Below, piece by piece: positions 1-7,094 of a stretch of 64,000 nt of DNA (position 1 is the stretch's first letter; each line of letters starts with the position of its first letter). The DNA lies in assembly GCA_016212855.1 (NCBI GenBank), contig JACRDP010000028.1, positions 1 through 64,000 on the forward strand, given 5' to 3'. The translations under genes and the position numbers were made by a program. Under the pieces are notes generated by a model. The model was not told the DNA's origin. It worked only from the letters and a program-made list of their open reading frames with translations, and searched no databases. Origin of the DNA: Elusimicrobiota bacterium (GTDB taxonomy: Bacteria > Elusimicrobiota > Elusimicrobia > UBA1565 > UBA9628).

Positions 1-160
1 AAGACGGCGCGGGAAGAGAGGCGCCGGGCTGAAGTATAGGGATGAGGACCGGCGTAGAAAATCCTGGCGCGGAGGCGGCCGCGCGGCCGATGGTCTGGGC
101 GACGGCGGGGGCCGGCGCCGCCAACGCGGCCGACAGGATGAAAGCGAGCGCTCGTCTCAC
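1..160 (-). CDS. Secreted Ala/Pro-rich protein, N-terminus only (runs off window)
   Basis: Reading leftward from a GTG at 160, the frame is open to the window edge. It begins VRRALAFILSAALAAPAPAV, with AQT at the predicted signal-peptidase site near residue 22, then an Ala/Pro/Ser stretch (TPVLIPILQPGASLPAPS). The basic start, hydrophobic core and AxA-Q site indicate a Sec signal peptide. The composition after it matches the N-terminal segments of six other proteins in this window (9334, 28340, 32509, 43340, 58602, 63556). The functional domain lies outside the window, so no role can be given. GTG is used because no ATG is available upstream in frame. Confidence 0.6.
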   Translation of the reverse strand, partial: MRRALAFILSAALAAPAPAVAQTIGRAAASAPGFSTPVLIPILQPGASLPAPS

Positions 161-285
161 CTTATTAGTGTAGACGTTGCGGAAGCGCGTTCAAACGGCC
201 CTTGGACCCAGCCCGCGCCGTCTTATGTCCTGGGTCCTCGGGCGGCCTTGTCTATCGGCGTAAATCTGTTAAAATATACGCGTGA

Positions 286-359
286 TGCGGGATGGTGAAA
301 TGGTATCACAGCGGACTCTGAATCCGCTTTTCTAGGTTCGAGTCCTAGTCCCGCAGCCA
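286..359 (+). tRNA. tRNA-Gln (anticodon CTG)
   Basis: A complete cloverleaf can be drawn. The acceptor arms are TGCGGGA and TCCCGCA, the D arm GTGA/TCAC, and the anticodon stem GCGGA/TCCGC carries loop CTCTGAA, giving anticodon CTG. The T arm is CTAGG/CCTAG with loop TTCGAGT, and GCCA is encoded at the 3' end. It decodes CAG. It stands alone and is followed by an intrinsic terminator. Confidence 0.97.
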
Positions 360-383
360 AATTTCGACGCGAAGTAAAACAAG

Positions 384-410
384 AAAGCCCTCCAGCGATG
401 GAGGGCTTTT
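384..410 (+). terminator. Intrinsic terminator after tRNA-Gln
   Basis: The stem AAAGCCCTCCA/TGGAGGGCTTT with loop GCGA is followed by T residues. A nearly identical hairpin (CCCTCCA/TGGAGGG) ends the TfoX-like operon at 2103. Confidence 0.9.
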
Positions 411-560
411 CATTTAACACCTGCGAGCTTCCGCCCTGATTCTGACAGAAGCAATCCTTAAGCAGGCGTTGAGGATTACTTGAGCGTTTCAAGTTATATT
501 TGCGTGGCGCGGATACCCGGCGAGTCGGCGGGCGGCGCTGCCGGTCATAGGGAGGACCAG

Positions 561-683
561 ATGAACCTTTACTTTGATCTCGAGGAAACCCTTTCATTCA
601 TCGCGCTGGTCGCGGCGGTGTGTTGCTTCGTCGCCGCAGGATGGCTCGTTCATTCCGCCGATGGGCGAATCCGGCTTCGATAG
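561..683 (+). CDS. Small single-span membrane protein (40 aa)
   Basis: The ATG at 561 is preceded by a strong GGGAGG ribosome site 7 bases upstream. The frame encodes 40 residues: an acidic N-terminus (MNLYFDLEET), one hydrophobic span of about 20 residues rich in Ala, Val and Cys (around 12-31), and a basic tail ending RIRLR. This fits a one-span inner-membrane microprotein with the N-terminus outside. No family is recognised. The frame remains open upstream of 561, but the Shine-Dalgarno favours this start. Coding status rests on the ribosome site and the membrane-like composition. Confidence 0.5.
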   Translation: MNLYFDLEETLSFIALVAAVCCFVAAGWLVHSADGRIRLR

Positions 684-730
684 AAATCGACGTCACCCCT
701 AAGTTCTGATAGCGTCCACGACGGGCAGCC

Positions 731-763
731 TTGACTTTCTGCATATAGTTGTATATACTACTA
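731..763 (+). promoter_or_regulatory. Promoter and overlapping palindromic operator of the MarR gene
   Basis: TTGACT (731-736), a 17-bp spacer and TATACT (754-759) form a near-consensus sigma-70 promoter. The 18-bp palindrome TAGTTGTATATACTACTA (746-763, one mismatched pair) covers the -10 and reaches the start codon. This is the arrangement expected for an autorepressing MarR dimer. Confidence 0.75.
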
Positions 764-765
764 TG

Positions 766-1239
766 ATGGGTGCTCGGGCATTCGATTGGAATTCAACCCT
801 CGAAGAGTGTCGCGGCTGCGTTTGCTTTCAAGTCAAGCGCGGCATGCGCGCTTTGGTGTCCGCATACGACGACGCGCTCCGGCCGAGCGGGCTTAGGTCC
901 ACGCAGTTCTCAATGCTCGGCGTCATCCGCGCTTGCGGTCCACTGACCTCGAAGAAGCTCGGGGAACTCATGGTCATCGACAAGACGACCCTCGCCCGCA
1001 GTGCCGCTCTCCTGTCGCGCGAGGGGCTAATCCAGGTCAACGAGGGAAACGATCGCCGTGAAAAACTTTTGAGCTTGACCGAGGAGGGCGCGACGCGATT
1101 CCGGCGCGCATACCCGCTTTGGAAGAGCGTACAGAACCGCATCCTTCGCGGCGCCGGGCGGCCGGTGATCGAGGATTTGACCCGTCATCTGGCCGCCGTC
1201 GTCGAGGCGGCGCAGAATGGAGGCTCCCATGGGAAGTGA
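766..1239 (+). CDS. MarR family transcriptional regulator
   Basis: This is a 157-residue winged-helix regulator of MarR type and length. An N-terminal dimerisation helix (CFQVKRGMRALVSAYD) is followed by the recognition region LTSKKLGELMVIDKTTLARSAALLSREGLI and the wing NEGNDRREKLLSLTEEG. MarR proteins bind palindromic operators and usually repress themselves and adjacent genes until a phenolic or oxidant ligand is bound. ATG occurs at both 763 and 766; 766 sits exactly at the predicted transcription start, six bases after the TATACT, so the mRNA is probably leaderless. The next gene overlaps its end, which suggests that the membrane protein is its co-transcribed target. The ligand is unknown. 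Confidence 0.88.
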   Translation: MGARAFDWNSTLEECRGCVCFQVKRGMRALVSAYDDALRPSGLRSTQFSMLGVIRACGPLTSKKLGELMVIDKTTLARSAALLSREGLIQVNEGNDRREKLLSLTEEGATRFRRAYPLWKSVQNRILRGAGRPVIEDLTRHLAAVVEAAQNGGSHGK

Positions 1240-1753
1240 TTCTCAGGCTGCATGCGGTTGTCCTGTCAGCCCGGCTCGGGGGACGCTCGCGGCGATCTCA
1301 GCCTGGGTCGTGCTCCAAACGGTCACCGCGCTTGCTTGGACCAATCCTCTGACGACTCGCATCATCCTGACGACGGAGTTCGGCCAGAGCCCTAAGCTGA
1401 TCGAGGTTTGGACGCGTCTGAAGCCGCTGCCCCGCATCACGGAGAATCCGCCCATCGCCATGATGCTCGGGTATCTCTTGTTCACTCTCATTCATGTCGG
1501 GTTGTTCGTGAAGCTGTTCAAGGCTCTCCCTGGACGCGGCTGGCAGGGGAAGGGCGCGTCATTGGGGATGGGGATATTCGTTTTCCAGTACTGCTACTTC
1601 GAATTCTTCGGCCCGTTCAATCAATACCACGAGCCTCTTAGGCTGATCAGCTATGAGCTGCTCCTCCAAGGCCTCATGGCCTTCTCGGAGGCGCTCATGA
1701 TCTCTTGGATGCTCACGCCCCGCCTTCAGCGGCGGAGCCCTGAGGCCGCCTAA
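1229..1753 (+). CDS. Four-span membrane protein co-transcribed with MarR gene
   Basis: This encodes 174 residues with about four hydrophobic spans, near residues 20-40, 75-95, 110-130 and 150-170. The chosen ATG at 1229 has GGAGG (1219-1223) five bases upstream; an alternative ATG at 1217 has none. It overlaps the MarR gene by 11 bp, so it is translationally coupled. The N-terminus holds a CGC motif and the second loop is Pro-rich (KPLPRITENPPIAM). I do not recognise a family. Context suggests a MarR-controlled inner-membrane protein, possibly part of a stress or detoxification response, but that is inference. Confidence 0.65.
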   Translation: MGSDSQAACGCPVSPARGTLAAISAWVVLQTVTALAWTNPLTTRIILTTEFGQSPKLIEVWTRLKPLPRITENPPIAMMLGYLLFTLIHVGLFVKLFKALPGRGWQGKGASLGMGIFVFQYCYFEFFGPFNQYHEPLRLISYELLLQGLMAFSEALMISWMLTPRLQRRSPEAA

Positions 1754-1756
1754 GCC

Positions 1757-2089
1757 ATGGCGTACGATCGACGTCTGGCAGAGCGCGTCAGACGCGAGCT
1801 CGAGCGGTACAAGGGTGTGAGCGAGATCGAGATGTTCGGCGGACTCTGCTTCACGCTCCGCGGCCGCATGGTGGTCGGCGTGCTCAAGGATGAACTGATG
1901 GTCCGGCTTTCGAAGTTGGAGAACGCCGCGACCTCCCGGGAGCCGTATGTTCGCCCTATGGATCTCACTGGCCGCCGCATGAAGGGCTTTCACTTCGTGA
2001 ACCGAGCCGGACTTAGAACTTCGCCGCAACTGCGTCGCTGGATCGAGCGATGCGCGAATTATGTCGCAACTCTGCCGCCGAAGGTCTGA
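1757..2089 (+). CDS. TfoX N-terminal domain protein
   Basis: This 110-residue protein has the family signature: an N-terminal helix (LAERVRRELERY), then EIEMFGGLCFTLRGRMVVGVLKDELMVRL, then a conserved block around RPMDLTGRRMKGFHFV. Stand-alone TfoX N-domain proteins are common in bacteria. The Sxy/TfoX relatives control competence genes, but the single-domain forms have no established biochemical role. The gene starts three bases after the membrane protein and ends just before a strong terminator at 2103, so MarR, membrane protein and TfoX-like gene form one operon. Confidence 0.85.
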   Translation: MAYDRRLAERVRRELERYKGVSEIEMFGGLCFTLRGRMVVGVLKDELMVRLSKLENAATSREPYVRPMDLTGRRMKGFHFVNRAGLRTSPQLRRWIERCANYVATLPPKV

Positions 2090-2102
2090 AAGGATAGTCC
2101 CC

Positions 2103-2132
2103 AAGCCCTCCAGTGTTGGAGGGCTTTTTTTT
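2103..2132 (+). terminator. Intrinsic terminator of the MarR operon
   Basis: AAGCCCTCCA, loop GTGT, TGGAGGGCTT, followed by eight T residues. The stem is almost the same as the one after tRNA-Gln at 384. Confidence 0.93.
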
Positions 2133-2174
2133 GTTCCAATACATCCGGATTCACGGCGCTCGCGGGGGATTTGC

Positions 2175-2504
2175 ATGGGTGAGGTGCTCGATGTCGACGG
2201 CTTGGCGGCCTATTCGGCCGGCGCGGTCGTCAGCCGGACTTTGATCAAGCGGGATACGGGCTCGGTCACCGTTTTCGCCTTCGATAAAGGCGAAGGTCTC
2301 AGCGAGCATACCGCCCCATTCGACGCCCTCGTCCACGTGTTGGACGGCGAGGCCGAAATCACCGTGGGCGGCGTCGTCCATCAGGTCCGGGCGGGACAGA
2401 TGATCGTCATGCCGGGCGGCACGCCGCACGCGCTCAAGGCGACCGAGCGCTTCAAGATGACGTTGTTTTTGGCGCGAGTCGCAGACAGCCGGAACATCGC
2501 CTAG
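2175..2504 (+). CDS. Cupin domain protein
   Basis: This is a 109-residue single-domain beta-barrel cupin. Motif 1 is visible around HTAPFDALVHVLDGEAEITVGG and motif 2 around GQMIVMPGGTPHALKA, retaining the histidines and glutamate of a divalent-metal site. Small cupins of this type act as dioxygenases, isomerases or sensory proteins; nothing here fixes the substrate. The ATG at 2175 follows a GCGGGGG ribosome site and lies beyond the terminator at 2103; the open frame further upstream would run through that terminator and is rejected. Three bases separate it from the downstream membrane protein. Confidence 0.8.
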   Translation: MGEVLDVDGLAAYSAGAVVSRTLIKRDTGSVTVFAFDKGEGLSEHTAPFDALVHVLDGEAEITVGGVVHQVRAGQMIVMPGGTPHALKATERFKMTLFLARVADSRNIA

Positions 2505-2506
2505 CC

Positions 2507-3133
2507 ATGGAATTGATTCCGTTGCTCGTCTTTTGGGTGAGCGTCTTCGAGGCCGCCCGGCTGATGGGCAAGTTCAAAGGCGAGAGCCGAAAAAGCGCTT
2601 ACACGTTGGCCGCCGGCATCTGGGCCATCGTGACCGTCTACGCGATCCTTCACGACCAGTACATCGTGCGCCTCGCGCCGGAGCACTTCACCGTGTATCA
2701 CGATCCCATGTGGGGACTCCGGCGGCCGCGGGCGATCGCGCTGGCCTACGCGTTCCGCGGATTGTGGTATCCCGGCATCCTTCTCGGGATGGCCTGCACT
2801 TTGGCCGCTCGTGCGGACTCGATGCCGCGGCTGAGACCGCGCTTCGTCCTGAAGGGCGTCGTCGGCGTCACCCTCTTGACCGAGTTCATTTCCATCGTCT
2901 CCGGCATCGTCGCCTACCAAAGGGGGCAGGGCATCTATCCCGCCGGGTTCTACCCCGACCCGAGGCCGATCCTGCAGGTGACGCAGACCATTCAACTGAC
3001 CGGCTATTGGAGTTCCGCGCTGTGGTGCTGCTTCATGATCGGCGTCTTCGTCGGGTTGCGTTACGGCCCTGACGGCCTGCCGGGCTCAAGAGCTCCGCAG
3101 GATTCGTTTTCAGGATCTGCAGCCGCGTTTTGA
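2507..3133 (+). CDS. Multispan membrane protein of unknown function
   Basis: This encodes 208 residues with about five hydrophobic segments: an N-terminal span (LIPLLVFWVSVFEAARL), one around AAGIWAIVTVYAIL, one around YPGILLGMACTLAA, one around GVVGVTLLTEFISIVSGIV, and the last near WCCFMIGVFVGL. It lies three bases after the cupin gene and probably forms an operon with it. I do not recognise a family. Its last 101 bases overlap the 3' end of a convergent gene on the other strand, so one of the two C-termini may be longer than the functional protein. Confidence 0.6.
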   Translation: MELIPLLVFWVSVFEAARLMGKFKGESRKSAYTLAAGIWAIVTVYAILHDQYIVRLAPEHFTVYHDPMWGLRRPRAIALAYAFRGLWYPGILLGMACTLAARADSMPRLRPRFVLKGVVGVTLLTEFISIVSGIVAYQRGQGIYPAGFYPDPRPILQVTQTIQLTGYWSSALWCCFMIGVFVGLRYGPDGLPGSRAPQDSFSGSAAAF

Positions 3134-3446
3134 TCTGCTCGACGCTGCCCACGGCCCACTCATCACGGGTGGCCGGGTATTTACCCGCCTCGTACGCGCA
3201 CGCCGCGGACAGGAGCTCCATGATCCGCGGGTCCTCCTTGTAGAACGCGATCAGCATGTACGCGCAGAAGGGCTCGCGGTCGTGCGAGAGGTCGTTCTCG
3301 ACGAGATACGTGAGTAGGAGCAGCTTGTTTTTTATGACCCCGCTCCCTTCGTTCTCGTCGGCCAACAGCAGCCCGGTCACGCGCTCGGAGAAGCCGGGGT
3401 CCTTGGGATCGAGCGTCCGGGCGAACGCCTGGTCGTCTTCGTCCAT
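3033..3446 (-). CDS. Hypothetical acidic helical protein
   Basis: About 137 residues, predicted soluble and helical (KNKLLLLTYLVENDLSHDREPFCAYMLIAFYKEDPRIMELLSAACAYEAGKY). No family is recognised. It follows the MoaD-like gene: a TTG at 3461 would overlap that gene's stop (TTGA), while the ATG at 3446 is the more conventional start. It ends with a basic tail (ATRRRRRS) and overlaps the convergent membrane protein gene. Position suggests co-transcription with the propeller/MoaD pair. Confidence 0.5.
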   Translation of the reverse strand: MDEDDQAFARTLDPKDPGFSERVTGLLLADENEGSGVIKNKLLLLTYLVENDLSHDREPFCAYMLIAFYKEDPRIMELLSAACAYEAGKYPATRDEWAVGSVEQIKTRLQILKTNPAELLSPAGRQGRNATRRRRRS

Positions 3447-3457
3447 CGAGGCGTGAG

Positions 3458-3754
3458 TCAACCCCCGGCGATCGACGCGACGACGAGGAACGGCTCGTCG
3501 CCGGCGGCGACCGCGGAGGGCAGGACCGCGTCCGGCGACTCGTTTGATAAGTCCTCGGAGCAGGCGTAGAAGCGCACGAGCGGCCGGCGCTTCTTCGTGA
3601 CGTGGTCCCGGATGGTGCCGCAGAGCGCGGGGTACCGCGCCTCGAGGGCGTCGAGCACTGCGCGTTGGGTGACCGGGGCGGAGACCTCGAACTTCGCCTC
3701 GGCCGGGACGCGGGCCAAGGTCCGGAGAAAAGACGGCACGATGACGCGGACCAT
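3458..3754 (-). CDS. MoaD/ThiS-type ubiquitin-like protein ending in Gly-Gly
   Basis: This is a 98-residue beta-grasp protein. It begins MVRVIVPSFLRTLARV, the first beta strand, has ALEARYPALCGTIRD in the helix region, and ends VVASIAGG. The C-terminal GG is the hallmark of sulfur-carrier and ubiquitin-like proteins, which are adenylated or thiocarboxylated there by an E1-like enzyme. The gene starts at the base after the stop of the BNR-repeat gene, so the two are coupled. Pairs of a BNR or sialidase-like propeller with a MoaD-like protein are seen in many bacterial genomes, but the function of the pair is not established. No MoeB or ThiF gene is in view. Confidence 0.8.
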   Translation of the reverse strand: MVRVIVPSFLRTLARVPAEAKFEVSAPVTQRAVLDALEARYPALCGTIRDHVTKKRRPLVRFYACSEDLSNESPDAVLPSAVAAGDEPFLVVASIAGG

Positions 3755-3756
3755 CT

Positions 3757-4911
3757 TTACTTGATCGTCTGGACCGAGACCGACAGGACGTGCGGCAGGT
3801 CTCGCACGATGGCGTTCCACGAGTTTCCGCCGTCGGCGGAGGCGTACACCTGGCCGCCCGTCGTGCCGAAGTAGACGCCGCACGGCTTCATCGCGTCGAC
3901 GGCCAGCGCGTCGCGCAGGACGTTGACGTAGCAGTGCTCCTGCGGCAGGCCCTTCGTCATCGCCTTCCAATTGCGCCCGCCGTCCTTCGAGCGGTACACG
4001 CGCAGCTTGCCCGACGGGGGAATGCGCCCCTTTTCCGGGTCGATCGGGATGATGTACACCGTGTCGGGGTCGTTGGCGTCGAGCGCGATCGGGAAGCCGA
4101 AGTCGTTGGGCAGGCCTTTGTTGATGTCCTTCCACAGTCCGCCGGCGTTCTCGGTCTTGAGCACGCCGCCGTGCAGCTGCATGTACAGGGTCTCGGGCTT
4201 GGCCGGATGCTGGGCGATGCGGTGGACGCAGTAGCCGACCTCGGCGTTCTTGTCGGGGATGTACTCGGAGTGCAGGCCCTTGTTGATCGGCCGCCACGAG
4301 ACGCCCGCGTCGTCGGAGCGGAACGCGCCGGCGGCGGAGATCGCGGCGAACATGCGTCCCGGCACGGCCTTGTCGAGCAGGATCGTGTGCAGGCACAGGC
4401 CGCCCGCGCCGGGCGCCCACTGCGGCGCCGTCGCGTGCGTGCGCAGGCCGGGGAGCTCTCTCCACGTGCGGCCGCCGTCGGTCGTCTTGAAGAGCGCGGC
4501 GTCCTCGACGCCGGCCCAGCAGACGTCCGGATCCTTCAGGTCGGGCTCGAGATGCCAGACGCGCTTGAACTCCCACGGCTTCAGCGTGCCGTCGTAAAAC
4601 AGATGCTTGCCGACCTGGCCGTCGTAGACGAACTTGTTGGACTCGCCGCGAGGCATGCCGTTTTCCACCGTCGGGCCGCCCCCGGGCGTCTCCCAGGTCT
4701 TGCCGCCGTCGGAGGAGCGCTGGATCACCTGGCCGAACCAGCCGCTCGTCTGGGAGGCGTAGATCCGGTTCGGGTCGGCGGGAGAGCCGGCCATGTGGTA
4801 GACCTCCCACCCGTGGAAGAGCGGGCCGTTGATCTTCCACGACTTGCGCTTGGCGTCCGACGTCAGGATGAACGCGCCCTTTTTGGTTCCGACCAGGACT
4901 CGGATTTTCAT
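3757..4911 (-). CDS. BNR-repeat (sialidase/VPS10-like) beta-propeller protein
   Basis: This 384-residue protein carries repeated Asp-box motifs ([32 protein letters not shown]) spaced along its length, which define a beta-propeller. There is no signal peptide, so it is predicted to be cytoplasmic. The sialidase active-site arginines are not obvious, so a glycosidase role should not be assumed. Its promoter is leaderless: TTGACC (4941-4946), 17 bp, TAGTAT (4918-4923), six bases, ATG. The MoaD-like gene follows immediately, so the propeller may be its partner or modification target. Confidence 0.85.
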   Translation of the reverse strand: MKIRVLVGTKKGAFILTSDAKRKSWKINGPLFHGWEVYHMAGSPADPNRIYASQTSGWFGQVIQRSSDGGKTWETPGGGPTVENGMPRGESNKFVYDGQVGKHLFYDGTLKPWEFKRVWHLEPDLKDPDVCWAGVEDAALFKTTDGGRTWRELPGLRTHATAPQWAPGAGGLCLHTILLDKAVPGRMFAAISAAGAFRSDDAGVSWRPINKGLHSEYIPDKNAEVGYCVHRIAQHPAKPETLYMQLHGGVLKTENAGGLWKDINKGLPNDFGFPIALDANDPDTVYIIPIDPEKGRIPPSGKLRVYRSKDGGRNWKAMTKGLPQEHCYVNVLRDALAVDAMKPCGVYFGTTGGQVYASADGGNSWNAIVRDLPHVLSVSVQTIK

Positions 4912-4917
4912 AGGTGG

Positions 4918-4987
4918 ATACTAATACTCTCCAAGCTCCGGGTCAATGCGATGCGCTCTTGACGAAGCCGGCCCGAGGGGCTACCCT
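4918..4987. promoter_or_regulatory. Divergent leaderless promoters
   Basis: On the minus strand, TTGACC (4941-4946), 17 bp, TAGTAT (4918-4923), six bases to the ATG at 4911. On the plus strand, TTGACG (4959-4964), 17 bp, TACCCT (4982-4987), six bases to the ATG at 4994. Neither leaves room for a Shine-Dalgarno. Confidence 0.7.
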
Positions 4988-4993
4988 GACAAG

Positions 4994-5608
4994 ATGACTC
5001 GCCGAGCCTGCGCCGCCCTGGCGGCCGTTGTCGCTCTGGCCCTCGCCACGAGTTCCCGCGCATTGCCCTCGTCGTTCGGGAGCATGGACGCGGCCGCTGT
5101 GGCCTTCGTGAAGCTCGTGCAGGAGAACTACCCCGGCGCCAAAAACCAGGAGTACTGCGCCTGGATCGTCGCCGCTCAAGACGGCAAGTTCTTCATCGGC
5201 GTGATCAGCGAAGATGCGGACATGAACCACTGCAAGCTGCCCAAGCCGCGTCCCGCGGGCGCGGCCGCCTCCGCGCACACGCACCCGACCAGCGCCGGCG
5301 GCTCCAACCTCGAGGCGGCGGGCCAGGTGTTCTCCGAGGGCGACTTCGCCGGAACCGAATGGAAGGGCCCCGACGGCAAACAAGCCCTGCCCGGCTACCT
5401 GGGCGCGCCGGCCGGGCACGTTTTGCGCTACGATCCGGGCGGAACCGAGTGCAAGGGTTCCACCTTGATCAGGCGCAATTTCAAGGTCGTCAGCGGCTTG
5501 AGCGCGGAGCAAACCCAGCGCCTCCCGATCGTGCCGGGAAAGTTCATGCCCTTGTTCGACGTCAGCGGCAAGGTCATCCCCAAGCCGGACTACTGTAAAC
5601 GGCTTTAA
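4994..5608 (+). CDS. Secreted JAMM-like (DUF4329-type) protein
   Basis: This is a 204-residue protein with a signal peptide (MTRRACAALAAVVALALATS, cleavage after SSRA). The mature part has an NQEY segment, an SAHTHP motif and FSEGDF downstream, in the order Glu, His-x-His, Asp expected of the JAB/MPN (JAMM) metal-binding fold; DUF4329 proteins look like this. JAMM proteins are zinc hydrolases acting on isopeptide or peptide bonds, or on cysteine conjugates. Activity is inferred only. The start at 4994 is chosen because a leaderless promoter ends six bases before it. Four cysteines could form disulfides in the periplasm. Confidence 0.65.
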   Translation: MTRRACAALAAVVALALATSSRALPSSFGSMDAAAVAFVKLVQENYPGAKNQEYCAWIVAAQDGKFFIGVISEDADMNHCKLPKPRPAGAAASAHTHPTSAGGSNLEAAGQVFSEGDFAGTEWKGPDGKQALPGYLGAPAGHVLRYDPGGTECKGSTLIRRNFKVVSGLSAEQTQRLPIVPGKFMPLFDVSGKVIPKPDYCKRL

Positions 5609-6288
5609 AACTGGCTCTTCGGCAGAATCCGGCGCGGATTCTGCGCGACGTTCGCCTTGCGCATCTCGAAGTGCACGTGCGGGCCCGTGGAGTGGCCCGT
5701 CGAGCCCAGCAAAGCGATGACCTGCCCCTGCTCGACGGTGTCCCCGAGGCCGACCTTCATCTTCTGATTGTGCGCGTACAGAGTGGTCATCTGGGAGTCG
5801 TGGCGCAGGACGACGACGTTGCCGTAGCCGCGCATGCGGTTGTCGGCGTAGAGGACCTTCCCGGCGGCCACGGCGTGCACCGGCTCGCCCTCGTCGGCGG
5901 CGATGTCGAGGCCTTCGTGCTGTTTTTTCCAGCGCGAACCGAACTCGGAGCTGACGATGCCCGCCGACAGCGGCCATCGCCATTCGCCCTTGTAGTCGGG
6001 CAGCTTCGGGTAGCGGCGGCTGACCACGCCTCGGACCAGGCCTGAGTTCAGATTCGCGGCGTCGTGGTTTTTCTCGTAGAACGCTTTCTTCGCGGCGTAG
6101 TACGCGAAGTCCTTGACCAGGCCGCCGGCGACCTTGACCGTGCCCACCGCGACCTTCGTGCCGAGCTTGGCCGTCCCGTAGGCGACCTTCGCGCCGACCT
6201 TGGCGGTCCCGTAGACGACCTTGCCCGCCGTGCGGCACGCGGCGAGGAGGAGAGCGGCCGCGGCGAAGGCGAGAAGGCGGCGCGTCAT
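5605..6288 (-). CDS. M23 (LytM) peptidoglycan endopeptidase lipoprotein
   Basis: This is a 227-residue lipoprotein. The lipobox LLAAC places the acylated cysteine at residue 18. A repetitive helix follows (GTAKVGAKVAYGTAKLGTKV, residues 27-46 and beyond). The M23 catalytic domain carries zinc ligands H124 and D128 in HEGLD, H173 in YAHNQ and H204/H206 in GPHVHFE. M23 enzymes cleave peptide cross-links in the wall. All expected metal ligands are present, so it is probably active. Its ATG overlaps the stop of the upstream gene (ATGA), and its last bases overlap the convergent JAMM-like gene. Confidence 0.92.
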   Translation of the reverse strand: MTRRLLAFAAAALLLAACRTAGKVVYGTAKVGAKVAYGTAKLGTKVAVGTVKVAGGLVKDFAYYAAKKAFYEKNHDAANLNSGLVRGVVSRRYPKLPDYKGEWRWPLSAGIVSSEFGSRWKKQHEGLDIAADEGEPVHAVAAGKVLYADNRMRGYGNVVVLRHDSQMTTLYAHNQKMKVGLGDTVEQGQVIALLGSTGHSTGPHVHFEMRKANVAQNPRRILPKSQF

Positions 6289-6647
6289 TTGTAGAGACGC
6301 CGCGACATCAGGCGCACGGCGTCGTCGTCCTCGTCCACCGTCTCCGACGCGTAGTCGTCGGCGGCGCATTCGAACACCGCGTCCGGGAAGGTGAAGACGA
6401 AGTGCTTGCCTTTTCCGGCGAAGGCGTCCCGGATCCAGGGGGAATCCTTCAGCTCGTAAACGCCGCGTTTCTCCCGGTCCGGGGGCCCGAAGCGATGCGC
6501 GAAGGCGGCGCGGAAGGAGACGATGATGTGCACGTCGGTGTGCGAGACGAAGGCCTTGTAAGACAGGACGACGACCCCGTCCTTGGCGAGGACGATGGGC
6601 AGCGGGTTCTGCGCGTCGGGCTCCGGAACGGGGAGCGGCTTATTCAT
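6285..6647 (-). CDS. Conserved-looking hypothetical protein
   Basis: This encodes 120 residues from the ATG at 6647; an in-frame ATG at 6662 would add five residues. It is a soluble alpha/beta-type sequence (PLPIVLAKDGVVVLSYKAFVSH, FVFTFPDAVFECAADDY) with an acidic C-terminal stretch (SETVDEDDDAVRL). No family is recognised. It precedes and overlaps the M23 lipoprotein gene by four bases, so the two are translationally coupled, which suggests some role linked to the cell envelope. Confidence 0.5.
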   Translation of the reverse strand: MNKPLPVPEPDAQNPLPIVLAKDGVVVLSYKAFVSHTDVHIIVSFRAAFAHRFGPPDREKRGVYELKDSPWIRDAFAGKGKHFVFTFPDAVFECAADDYASETVDEDDDAVRLMSRRLYK

Positions 6648-6695
6648 GGCCGGAGCCGCCATCTTACCAAGAAATTTTGGCATGATTCTCTGGCT

Positions 6696-7094
6696 ATGAC
6701 CGCCCCTCGCGTCGTGTTTCTCTGCGCGGCCGTTTTCCTGAGCGCCTGCGGTTCCAAGGAACCCGCGCCCGTCGCGGACTCCGCGGGAGCCGCGAAGCCC
6801 GCCCCGGCCGAGCGCGACGGCGTGATCGTGCTCAACGAGACGGGAGAGGAGGTCCGCGAGGTGTACGTCGTGGGCTTTCCCGACGGCGTCCGGCTGGAGG
6901 GCTCGCCTCTGGCCTCGCTGAAGTCCGGCGAGCGGGCCTCGTTTCCGTTTCCCGAAAAAGGCGTCTCGAAGGTCTCCATTCAATTCATCCGCAAGCCCGA
7001 CATCCGAAAGGAGAAGACCGTCATGGTCCTGGGCGGTTCGGTGAGGATGACCTTGCGCGCCGACGGAAGCGTCGGCGCGTCGATGTCGCCCTGA
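6696..7094 (+). CDS. Small lipoprotein
   Basis: This encodes 132 residues. The N-terminus MTAPRVVFLCAAVFLSACGS has a lipobox with Cys18, followed by a Pro/Ala linker and a compact beta-rich domain (DGVIVLNETGEEVREVYVVGF, VSIQFIRKPD). No enzymatic motif is visible. It ends in the ATGA overlap with the PhyH-type oxygenase gene, so the two are co-transcribed. Membrane anchoring through the lipid is the only firm prediction. Confidence 0.65.
   Translation: MTAPRVVFLCAAVFLSACGSKEPAPVADSAGAAKPAPAERDGVIVLNETGEEVREVYVVGFPDGVRLEGSPLASLKSGERASFPFPEKGVSKVSIQFIRKPDIRKEKTVMVLGGSVRMTLRADGSVGASMSP

Noticed and set aside
3458-4840. A 460-codon reading of the minus strand covering the BNR gene and the MoaD-like gene
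   Set aside because: Only the last 98 codons have protein-like composition (the MoaD-like protein); the rest is an out-of-frame reading of the propeller gene.
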